The translations under genes were made by a program, and so were the position numbers. A model generated the notes under the pieces. That model was not told the DNA's origin. It saw only the letters and a program-made list of their open reading frames with translations, and made no database searches. From an uncultured Clostridia bacterium (lineage in GTDB: Bacteria > Bacillota > Clostridia > Christensenellales > Borkfalkiaceae), in the NCBI GenBank assembly GCA_934247855.1, contig CAKQKA010000050.1, forward strand, positions 1-12,298: DNA of 12,298 nt, in the 5' to 3' direction. Numbering within the stretch: position 1 is the first letter of the stretch; each line of letters begins with the position of its first letter. Positions 6,829-12,298 of this stretch are shown here, piece after piece.

Positions 6829-6882
6829 GAAATATAACGACGGGCATAGTAAAAGTAACGCTCGCCACGCCTTAAAACAGAG

Positions 6883-6915
6883 CAAAAGAAAAAACTCCCC
6901 TTTAAAAGAGAAGTT
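6883..6915 (-). terminator. intrinsic terminator ending the pta-ackA-yceD-rpmF block
   Basis: Read on the minus strand, AACTTCTC (6908-6915) pairs with GGGGAGTT (6893-6900) in an 8-bp stem with two G-U pairs and a 7-base loop. A run of ten bases that are all T but one follows at 6883-6892. It lies about 110 bases after the stop codon of the 57-residue gene and just before the next promoter. The 6642-7023 interval holds only this terminator, the promoter, the palindromes and the leader; I see no gene in 6916-7023. Confidence 0.75.
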
Positions 6916-7023
6916 TATTCATTCCGTTTTTTCGGTTACAAATACACAAAGACCGTTTCGCAGTTAAAATACTGATTTAGTCGCAAATTTCGGCGCGCAA
7001 CAATAAGGCGAGCCCTTTGCGGC

Positions 7024-7197
7024 TTACCAATCCTCTTTTATAGAAGTCTTTACATCGTCGTAATAAGAAAAATATTTATTTTTGAACGCGGCATGCTCGA
7101 TGCGCTTTTTCTTTTTTTCGCGCTCGTCTTTCTTTTTAGCGTCGTCAGAAGCCGTATGCACCTTTTTTTCTTCGGTTTTTAAGGTATCGTTTTCCAT
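7024..7197 (-). CDS. small charged protein of unknown function (57 residues)
   Basis: This short reading frame starts at ATG 7197 with GGAG six bases upstream (GGAGAATT-ATG) and ends at TAA 7024-7026. I do not recognise the protein. It has two parts. Residues 1-35 are dominated by Lys, Glu and Asp (for example KKKDEREKKKKR at 21-32) and are likely a helix or disordered. Residues 36-57 are richer in aromatics (FKNKYFSYYDDVKTSIKEDW). It has no cysteine, signal peptide or membrane segment. It is 75 bases downstream of rpmF on the same strand, separated by a strong hairpin, and is followed by an intrinsic terminator, so it looks like the last gene of this unit. Support rests on the ribosome site, the position and the composition; no homology is claimed. 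Confidence 0.6.
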   Translation of the reverse strand: MENDTLKTEEKKVHTASDDAKKKDEREKKKKRIEHAAFKNKYFSYYDDVKTSIKEDW

Positions 7198-7207
7198 AAT
7201 TCTCCGT

Positions 7208-7241
7208 AAAACAATTAGGCGAATTGCAAAGCAATCCGCCT
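7208..7241 (-). terminator. hairpin downstream of rpmF, partial terminator or attenuator
   Basis: On the minus strand AGGCGGATTGC (7231-7241) pairs along all 11 bases with GCAATTCGCCT (7217-7227), with one G-U pair and a 3-base loop. The T-rich tract AATTGTTTT follows at 7208-7216. The stem is strong but the tract is interrupted, so partial read-through into the 57-residue gene is plausible. The tract ends just before that gene's ribosome binding site. Confidence 0.6.
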
Positions 7242-7272
7242 GGAAAAGTTCAGATGATCGTTGCGATTAGTT

Positions 7273-7467
7273 TCAGCCTTTTGCTTCTTCTTTCTTTGCA
7301 ACTACTTCTTTACCGTCATAGAAACCGCACACGGGGCAAACCTTATGAGCCTGCTTGGAGCCGTGGCACTGCGGACATTCGACAATAGTGGGACAAGCCG
7401 CTTTGTAATTGTTCGAAAATCTCGTATTTCCTCTCTGTTTTGAAGTTTTCCGTTTGGGAACTGCCAT
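7273..7467 (-). CDS. rpmF: ribosomal protein bL32
   Basis: This is a component of the large ribosomal subunit. The 64-residue protein starts with the family signature MAVPKRKTSK (the initiator Met is usually removed) and carries a zinc ribbon with four cysteines, Cys31, Cys34, Cys44 and Cys47 (CPQC and CPVC). It is therefore the zinc-binding form rather than the cysteine-free form that some bacteria make under zinc shortage. Cys25 is extra. The C-terminal tail is Lys/Glu-rich. ATG 7467 follows AAGGTG at a slightly long spacing. It lies 31 bases after yceD; the yceD-rpmF pair is conserved across bacteria and presumably shares the promoter at 7979-8007. Confidence 0.97.
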   Translation of the reverse strand: MAVPKRKTSKQRGNTRFSNNYKAACPTIVECPQCHGSKQAHKVCPVCGFYDGKEVVAKKEEAKG

Positions 7468-7498
7468 TTTAATGCACCTTCCTTATGATTATTAACCT

Positions 7499-7945
7499 TT
7501 AGTAATTATTACCGTGACCGCAATCGCCGTTATTAAGATTAGCGCCGCATACATGGCACAACCCTTTGCAATCGGGCTTGCAATATACGACAGACGGCTG
7601 ACTCAATAAAATAGCCTCGTCGGCGGCGGGAGTAAGATCGGCTCTTCCGCTCTTATAAAGATATGCGTCCTCTTCGGGAAAAAGAGTGAACTTGGTCGAA
7701 AACGGAATTTCCACCTCCGCCCGAGCAGGCTCTAAGCACCTTGAACAAGGACACTTCACAGCATAGCTCACCGTCATATCGACAAATAAATCTTTGCCTT
7801 TTACGGTTGCAACACCGTCCAAAACGACGTTACCGTCAAACTCTGCGTCGGGCAAAGCAAGCAACGAATCGCTTGCGGCGTACTCGAACCGAAAATTTGC
7901 GGTTGCACCGGGTTCTTGTTTAAGTTTCAGAATGTCTATAACCAT
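7499..7945 (-). CDS. yceD: YceD/DUF177 family protein
   Basis: This 148-residue protein belongs to the DUF177 family, which almost always sits directly before rpmF and has been linked to 23S rRNA accumulation and ribosome assembly; its biochemical role is not settled. Two cysteine groups are visible: CPCSRC at 65-70, matching the core family motif around CSRCLEP, and a C-terminal set Cys122, Cys126, Cys130, Cys133 and Cys142 with His144, typical of the longer Firmicutes forms and likely to bind zinc. Start ATG 7945 has a GGGG run upstream as a modest ribosome site. A perfect-consensus promoter lies just ahead, predicting a leader of only about 27 bases. Confidence 0.9.
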   Translation of the reverse strand: MVIDILKLKQEPGATANFRFEYAASDSLLALPDAEFDGNVVLDGVATVKGKDLFVDMTVSYAVKCPCSRCLEPARAEVEIPFSTKFTLFPEEDAYLYKSGRADLTPAADEAILLSQPSVVYCKPDCKGLCHVCGANLNNGDCGHGNNY

Positions 7946-7978
7946 ACCGAATACCCCATTTAACGTCGTGCGTCGTTT

Positions 7979-8007
7979 ATTATACAGTATTAATAACGCT
8001 ATGTCAA
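7979..8007 (-). promoter_or_regulatory. consensus sigma-A promoter for yceD-rpmF
   Basis: TTGACA (8002-8007), a 17-base spacer and TATAAT (7979-7984) on the minus strand match the sigma-A consensus at all twelve positions. The predicted start is near 7972. This gives the ribosomal gene pair strong expression independent of pta-ackA. I found no clear intrinsic terminator for ackA in 8008-8179. Confidence 0.88.
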
Positions 8008-8179
8008 ACGTTTTTACGCCCGCGCATAAGCAAAATAACCCAAAAAGAAGAGAAATATCGGCTTTCGGTATTATTTAACGCTTGACGACGGTTTTTTTAT
8101 ACTCGTTGCACTATACAACAACTGTTTTTACATTTACGTACATAGCGAACGCAGTAATTTATAGTCGGTTTATTATATG

Positions 8180-9388
8180 TTATTTCTTGCATGCAAGCGC
8201 GAGCTCGGCCGTATCCCTTGCGATAACGAGTTCTTCGTTGGTGGGGATAACAAGCACTTTGACTTTGCCGCCCTTGCCGGTGATATCGCAAATACCTTTG
8301 CCGAGATGTTCGTTCTTTTCTTCGTCGATCACAACGCCCATAAATTCGAGGTCTTCGGCGATGCACTTTCTTACGTAAGCGTCATGTTCGCCGATACCCG
8401 CAGTGAATACGATACAATCCGCTCCGTTCATCGCCGCAGCGTATGCGCCTATGTATTTCTTGCACGAATAAGTGAAGATATCGAGAGCGAGTTGCGCCCT
8501 GTGATTCCCCTCGCCGGCAGCCTTGGAAAGATCGCGGAAATCGCTGCCTACGCCGCTTACGCCGAGCACGCCCGACTTTTTGTTGCAGATAGTGAGCAAG
8601 TCTTTAAGACCGAGGTTAAGTTTAGCACCGAGGTATTCTAAAATTGCGGGATCGAGATCGCCTGTGCGAGTACCCATAGGAACGCCGCCGAGCGGCGTGA
8701 AGCTCATCGACGTATCGAAACACTTACCGTCCTTAACGGCGGCGATCGACGAACCGTTGCCGAGGTGGCATGTAATAACTTTGAAGCCCTTGGACGGATC
8801 TACGCCGAGATATTTTGCGGCTTCGCCCGAAACGAATCTGTGGCTTGTGCCGTGCGCGCCGTAACGACGGACTTTATAGTCGGTATAATATTCGTAAGGC
8901 AAACCGAAAATGTACGCTTTTTCGGGCATAGTCGCGTGGAACGCATTATCGAACGTGGCAACCATCGGCACGCCCGGCATTATCGCCTGACATGCGCGAA
9001 CGCCCGTAATGTTTGCGGGCTGATGAAGCGGCGCAAGGTCGATATTGTCGGCGCACACTTTCATAACTTCTTCGTCTATAAGCACAGAGCAATCGTACAC
9101 GCCGCCGCTGTGCAATATTCTGTGACCTACCGCGTCGATTTCTTTCATATCGGAAATCGCGCCGTACTCTTTATCTACCAGAGCTGCAAGCATAAGTTCG
9201 ATTGCCTCGGTATGTGTGGGCATAGGTTTTTCGGCGGTGAACTTTTTACCGTTAGCCTCGTGCGTAATACAGGATGTATTCTGACCTATTCTTTCGCAGA
9301 CACCTTTTGCTACCGGCAATTCGGTTTCCATATCTATAAGCTGATATTTAAGCGACGAACTCCCTGCGTTTATAACTAATATTTTCAT
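8180..9388 (-). CDS. ackA: acetate kinase
   Basis: It interconverts acetyl phosphate plus ADP and acetate plus ATP, so in a fermenter it gives the ATP-yielding last step of acetate production. The protein has 402 residues, normal for the family (about 400). Active-site positions visible: Asn7 in NAGSSSLK, Arg90 in GHRILHSGG, His122, Asp147, His179 in GAHGTSH, the GTRTGDLDP loop with its Arg, and the C-terminal PTNEEL with its Glu. Small departures are FDNAFH where FDTAFH is usual and LHQPAN where LHNPAN is usual; both leave the catalytic residue in place. Start ATG 9388 follows AAGGAT. It begins 27 bases after pta on the same strand, so the two are surely co-transcribed. Confidence 0.97.
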   Translation of the reverse strand: MKILVINAGSSSLKYQLIDMETELPVAKGVCERIGQNTSCITHEANGKKFTAEKPMPTHTEAIELMLAALVDKEYGAISDMKEIDAVGHRILHSGGVYDCSVLIDEEVMKVCADNIDLAPLHQPANITGVRACQAIMPGVPMVATFDNAFHATMPEKAYIFGLPYEYYTDYKVRRYGAHGTSHRFVSGEAAKYLGVDPSKGFKVITCHLGNGSSIAAVKDGKCFDTSMSFTPLGGVPMGTRTGDLDPAILEYLGAKLNLGLKDLLTICNKKSGVLGVSGVGSDFRDLSKAAGEGNHRAQLALDIFTYSCKKYIGAYAAAMNGADCIVFTAGIGEHDAYVRKCIAEDLEFMGVVIDEEKNEHLGKGICDITGKGGKVKVLVIPTNEELVIARDTAELALACKK

Positions 9389-9415
9389 AAATTATATCCT
9401 TGATTTTATTTTGTT

Positions 9416-10420
9416 TTACCAGCTGATCTGAGTCTGAAGCGCGGTCATCGCGACGGCAAGAACGATATCTTCGGATTTGCACCCGCGCGACAGATCGTTC
9501 ATAGGTTTAGCGAACCCCTGGCAAAGAGGGCCTACCGCGGTAAATCCGCCGAGACGTTCGGCAATCTTATATCCTATATTTCCCGCGTCGAGGTCGGGGA
9601 AAATAAGAACGTTTGCTTTGCCCGCAACGGGTGAGCCGGGAGCCTTTTTAGCGGCAACCGACGGAACGATAGCCGCGTCGAACTGAAGCGAGCCGTCAAT
9701 GTTTACGTCGGGCGCAAGAGCTTTCGCCTTTGCCGTGGCTTCTTCTACCTTGCTTACGTCGTCATGCTTTGCACTGCCTTTTGTGGAGAACGAAAGCATA
9801 GCGACTCTCGGTTCGAGGTCGGCAAGCGTTTTCGCGCTCTTTGCGGCGGCAACGGCGATATATGCGAGTTTATCGGCGTCGGGGTTAGGTTCGAGACCGC
9901 AGTCGGAGAACACGAACGCGCCGTCCTTGCAATACTGATTGCCGCCCTCGGGCGCTATCATGAGAAAGAAACTGGACACCAGCGGAACGCCCTTAGGCAT
10001 TTTAATAATCTGAAGCCCCGGGCGGAGCGTGTTTGCCGTAGAGTGGCAAGCACCCGAAACAAGACCGTCTACATCGCCCGCTTTGAGCATAAGCGTACCG
10101 AAGTACGTGCTTTCTTTAGCGGTTTCGAGCGCCTGTTCGGGAGTCATCCCCTTAGCCTTTCTGAGTTCGTATAAAAGATCTGCGTATTCCTGCAGTTTGG
10201 GGCTGGTTACGGGATCGATTATCTCCACGCCGCCAAGGTCGACGTCGGGATTGTTCTTTGCGATTTGTTCGGGATTGCCGAGCAATACTATACGCGCGAT
10301 ATGGCGTTTAACCGTTTCGGCTGCGGCTTTGACGACTCTTTCGTCCTCGCCTTCGGTCAAAACGATCTTTTTGTCAAGAAGCGACGCTTTCTGAATCAGT
10401 CTCTCGATAAGTTCTGACAT
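9416..10420 (-). CDS. pta: phosphate acetyltransferase (short form)
   Basis: It converts acetyl-CoA plus phosphate to acetyl phosphate plus CoA, feeding AckA. With the start at ATG 10420 the protein has 334 residues, the single-domain length typical of Firmicutes, without the DRTGG/N-terminal domains of the long enterobacterial form. Recognisable stretches are the N-terminal KIVLTEGEDERVVKAA, DGLVSGACHSTANTLRPGL in the middle, the SFSTKGSAKH segment and the C-terminal GPLCQGFAKPMNDLSRGC. The start is fixed by AAGGAG at 10427-10432, six bases upstream; the frame stays open for 76 more codons but that stretch is leader RNA. The 157-base leader ahead of it is unusually structured and is listed separately. 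Confidence 0.97.
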   Translation of the reverse strand: MSELIERLIQKASLLDKKIVLTEGEDERVVKAAAETVKRHIARIVLLGNPEQIAKNNPDVDLGGVEIIDPVTSPKLQEYADLLYELRKAKGMTPEQALETAKESTYFGTLMLKAGDVDGLVSGACHSTANTLRPGLQIIKMPKGVPLVSSFFLMIAPEGGNQYCKDGAFVFSDCGLEPNPDADKLAYIAVAAAKSAKTLADLEPRVAMLSFSTKGSAKHDDVSKVEEATAKAKALAPDVNIDGSLQFDAAIVPSVAAKKAPGSPVAGKANVLIFPDLDAGNIGYKIAERLGGFTAVGPLCQGFAKPMNDLSRGCKSEDIVLAVAMTALQTQISW

Positions 10421-10437
10421 AAGTTTCTCCTTATAAG

Positions 10438-10579
10438 CGGTAAAAAGTTGAATTATTTTTACCGTTAGTGTATCATAATATATGTTGCCGACGGTAAGCC
10501 TTGCGCACCTTTTTGACAGTGCTCCGCTTAATATACCCATAGGTGACTGCGACAGAACGCAACCACCCGTAGCCAGCCC
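10438..10579 (-). promoter_or_regulatory. structured 5' leader of pta, candidate riboswitch or other cis-regulatory RNA
   Basis: Read on the minus strand from the predicted transcript start, three helices can close a junction. P1 is GCUG/ACGG (10574-10577 and 10567-10570) with CCGU/CGGC (10491-10494 and 10487-10490). P2 is GGUGGUUGCG (10558-10567) with CGCAGUCACC (10542-10551), 10 bp and a 6-base loop; P1 and P2 compete for base 10567. P3 is UAAGC (10526-10530) with GCUUA (10495-10499), topped by GCACU (10518-10522) with GGUGC (10505-10509). Downstream, CGGUAAAAA (10456-10464) pairs with UUUUUACCG (10438-10446) in a 9-bp hairpin ending six bases before the ribosome site. The 3' strand of P1/P3 (UUACCGU, 10491-10497) can instead pair with ACGGUAA (10459-10465), which would break both P1 and the downstream hairpin. 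I do not recognise a known riboswitch class or T-box. All pairings were found by eye. Confidence 0.5.
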
Positions 10580-10583
10580 TTTC

Positions 10584-10612
10584 ATTATATAACATTTGCG
10601 TTTTTTTGTAAA
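10584..10612 (-). promoter_or_regulatory. sigma-A type promoter of pta-ackA
   Basis: TTTACA (10607-10612), a 17-base spacer and TATAAT (10584-10589) on the minus strand, one mismatch from consensus. Transcription would start at the G run 10577-10579, giving a leader of about 157 bases. The -35 lies only 18 bases from the divergent tmcAL start codon, so any tmcAL transcript beginning further back must overlap the pta leader in antisense. Confidence 0.82.
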
Positions 10613-10629
10613 CGGATTGAGGTATTTAT

Positions 10630-11799
10630 TTGAAAATAGCCGTAACAATTTGCGAGTATAATCCGTTCCACAACGGGCATTTGTATTCGCTTAAACAAAT
10701 AAAAAAGATATCGGACGCCGACGCCGTAATATGCGTTATGAGCGGTAATTTTACCGAGCGCGGCGATATTGCCGTTATGCATAAATACACAAGAGCGCGG
10801 CACGCCATACTTGCAGGCGCGGATATGGTCATAGAACTGCCCACCGTTTTCGCAACCGCCCCCGCGGAAATATTTGCCAAAGGCGCGGTTAAAATCGCCG
10901 AGTGTTTAAGCGGCGAACGCACGTTGTTTTTCGGTATAGAAAACGGCGATAAGGAAGGACTTATAGCGACAGCCGATTATCTTATCCGCGAAACGGCGGA
11001 GTTTAAAGCCGCACTCAAAGAAGAACTGCAGGCGGGCGTATCGTTCGCAAAAGCGAGGTACAACGCGCTTGAAAAAATCAACCCGCCGGGCATAGACCTC
11101 GGCTATACCCTTTCGCCCAACAACATTCTCGCACTCGAATACACAAAGGCTATTATAGAGCGCGGGTATAAAACCGACATTGCGCCGATTATTCGCACAG
11201 GCGCGGGTTACAAAGCCGAAAAGCCCGACGGTATTTACTATTCGGCAAGCGGTATCCGCCGGATGATAGCCGACGGAAAATACAAAAAAACGGCGAAGTT
11301 CATGCCGAAATTCGTTTTTGACGATTTACCGGGCACGCTGCCCGACGTCGACAAAGAAATTATATACGCGCTGCTTTCTACCCCGAAAAAGGAATTAGCC
11401 GACATAACCGACTGCTCCGAGGGGCTTGAAAACCGCATTAAAGCATTGCTGAAAGATTGCACGTCGCGCACGGAGCTTATAAACAAACTCGCAACGAAAC
11501 GTTATACCCTGCCGAGACTTTCGCGCATTACGCTTGCGGCAATGCTGAAAATATCGAATAAATTCACCGAAAAATGTTTGAAAAACGACCTTTATTTAAA
11601 AGTACTTGCACTGCGCAAAGACCGCGCCGATCTGCTTTCAGAACTCGGCGGAAAAACTCCGTTTATCATGCGGAAGAGCGACGCGGACAACCTTTCGTCA
11701 GTCGCGCGCGATTGTTTTGAAAAAGACGTTTTCGCAAACGATATTTACAACATAGCGACAAAGAAAAAGACGAACGAATACTATACGGTTTTGGTCTGA
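10630..11799 (+). CDS. tmcAL: tRNA(Met) cytidine acetate ligase
   Basis: This is a member of the TmcAL (formerly YlbM) family. It activates acetate with ATP to acetyl-adenylate and transfers the acetyl group to the wobble cytidine (C34) of elongator tRNA-Met, giving ac4C. The protein has 389 residues, close to the usual 390-415. The N-terminal nucleotidyltransferase domain shows EYNPFHNGH with the HxGH motif at 14-17, VMSGNFTERG at 36-45, GADMVIELP at 63-71 and FGIEN at 101-105. SPNNILALEY and SASGIRRM follow in the middle, and the C-terminal half is helical and likely binds tRNA. The start is TTG at 10630, with TGAGGT (10618-10623) as ribosome site, and it gives the standard MKI.xxICEYNPFHNGH beginning. 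It is divergent from pta-ackA, whose product acetate is its substrate. I could not identify its promoter. Confidence 0.94.
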   Translation: MKIAVTICEYNPFHNGHLYSLKQIKKISDADAVICVMSGNFTERGDIAVMHKYTRARHAILAGADMVIELPTVFATAPAEIFAKGAVKIAECLSGERTLFFGIENGDKEGLIATADYLIRETAEFKAALKEELQAGVSFAKARYNALEKINPPGIDLGYTLSPNNILALEYTKAIIERGYKTDIAPIIRTGAGYKAEKPDGIYYSASGIRRMIADGKYKKTAKFMPKFVFDDLPGTLPDVDKEIIYALLSTPKKELADITDCSEGLENRIKALLKDCTSRTELINKLATKRYTLPRLSRITLAAMLKISNKFTEKCLKNDLYLKVLALRKDRADLLSELGGKTPFIMRKSDADNLSSVARDCFEKDVFANDIYNIATKKKTNEYYTVLV

Positions 11800-11807
11800 A
11801 AACCGTA
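11784..11807 (+). other. hairpin across the tmcAL stop codon, weak terminator candidate
   Basis: TACGGTTTT (11784-11792) pairs perfectly with AAAACCGTA (11799-11807), a 9-bp stem with a 6-base loop that includes the tmcAL TGA. The following bases are a mix of A and T rather than a clean T-run, so termination would be inefficient. Read-through into the downstream SLOG gene, which lacks an obvious promoter, is plausible. Confidence 0.35.
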
Positions 11808-11858
11808 AAATTTTAAATAATAAGTGGGGATATAGGTCGATTATCGGCTATTTGAAAC

Positions 11859-12298
11859 ATGGAAACTTTATGCGTTACGGGGCACAGACCGGAAGGGCTG
11901 CCCTGGAAAAGACAATACGATAACACCGGACGGCGCGGAGATTATCTTGCCGAACTGAAAAGCGTTTTGCTCTTTTGCATAAACCATGGTTTCAGACATT
12001 TCATAAGCGGAGGCGCTATCGGCGTCGATACCGATTTTGCTTTTGCCGTACTGGAACTTAAAAACAAATATCCCGTTACTTTGGAAATCGCAGTGCCCTG
12101 CCCCGATCAGAGCAAGTTCTGGACAAAGCAGGAAAAAGCCGATTATGACGAAATACTTGCCCGAGCGGACAAGGTTACGCTTTGCAGCCCGTACTACACA
12201 GCATATTGCATGCAAAAACGCAATATGTATATGGTAGATAACAGCGACTGCGTGCTGTGTTGTTACAGCGGCGCAAAAGACGGCGGAACGTATAACAC
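11859..12298 (+). CDS. SLOG family protein, DUF1273/YpsA-like (partial, C-terminus off window)
   Basis: The first 146 residues are present and the frame is open at the right edge. The pattern is that of DUF1273 proteins in the SLOG superfamily (Rossmann-like folds, related to DprA and LOG, thought to bind nucleotides or related ligands): VTGHRPEGLPW at 6-16, ISGGAIGVD at 49-57, AVPCPDQSKFW at 78-88, YDEI and AD at 96-104, MQKRNMYMVDNSD at 118-130, and GAKDGGT at 138-144, where GGT is the phosphate-binding turn. The Bacillus relative YpsA has been connected with cell division and oxidative stress, but the function here is unknown. An in-frame TGA at 11853-11855 makes ATG 11859 the first possible ATG start. 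The ribosome site is weak. It lies 59 bases after tmcAL on the same strand. Confidence 0.88.
   Translation, partial: METLCVTGHRPEGLPWKRQYDNTGRRGDYLAELKSVLLFCINHGFRHFISGGAIGVDTDFAFAVLELKNKYPVTLEIAVPCPDQSKFWTKQEKADYDEILARADKVTLCSPYYTAYCMQKRNMYMVDNSDCVLCCYSGAKDGGTYN

Noticed and set aside
6731..6967. 78-codon plus-strand frame over the intergenic region
   Set aside because: It crosses the minus-strand promoter, palindromes and terminator, has no ribosome site, and its composition looks like translated AT-rich spacer.
10542..10567. Resemblance of GGGUGGUUGCG...CGCAGUCACC to a T-box antiterminator
   Set aside because: The conserved GGUGGNACCGCG core is not matched, there is no stem I with specifier loop before it because the transcript starts about 10 bases upstream, and the regulated genes are not amino-acid related.
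10421..10648. 76-codon in-frame upstream extension of pta
   Set aside because: It runs across the promoter and the leader structures, matches no part of the Pta family, and the AAGGAG site clearly marks ATG 10420.

Overview
The window looks like chromosomal DNA of an anaerobic Firmicutes bacterium, most likely an uncultured member of the Clostridia. Three things point there. The acetate block tmcAL / pta-ackA-yceD-rpmF is a typical clostridial neighbourhood. The aromatic pathway uses a type II dehydroquinate dehydratase and a separate shikimate kinase. Shine-Dalgarno sites are purine-rich and three promoters are close to the sigma-A consensus. I see no phage, insertion sequence, CRISPR array, tRNA or rRNA. 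Assignment below class level would be guessing.

Layout, following transcription. (A) 10630-12298, plus strand: tmcAL, an enzyme that modifies a tRNA using acetate, then the start of a SLOG/DUF1273 gene that runs off the window. (B) 10612-7024, minus strand: a promoter and a long structured 5' leader, then pta and ackA (acetyl-CoA to acetate plus ATP). A second, perfect-consensus promoter then drives yceD and rpmF, followed by a hairpin, a 57-residue charged small protein and an intrinsic terminator at 6883-6915. (C) 6828-1, minus strand: a near-consensus promoter and overlapping palindromes, then a patatin-like lipase, aroC, a fused aroA-aroE gene, aroQ and aroK, and finally an ATPase-permease ABC transporter cut by the left edge.

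Block C encodes every step from 3-dehydroquinate to chorismate: AroQ makes dehydroshikimate, the AroE domain makes shikimate, AroK makes shikimate-3-phosphate, the AroA domain makes EPSP and AroC makes chorismate. DAHP synthase and AroB are not in the window. Block B and tmcAL meet at acetate: Pta-AckA makes it, and TmcAL activates it to acetylate a tRNA wobble cytidine.

The points most worth a second look are: (1) the single 674-residue EPSP synthase-shikimate dehydrogenase fusion, which joins two non-consecutive steps; (2) the pta 5' leader, which can fold into a three-way junction with a mutually exclusive downstream hairpin, the layout of a riboswitch; (3) the palindromes just downstream of the aromatic operon promoter; (4) a divergent chorismate synthase with a cysteine-rich insertion; and (5) the small gene downstream of rpmF, where plsX is often found. 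All structures, motif matches and family calls were made by eye, with no database search or folding program.
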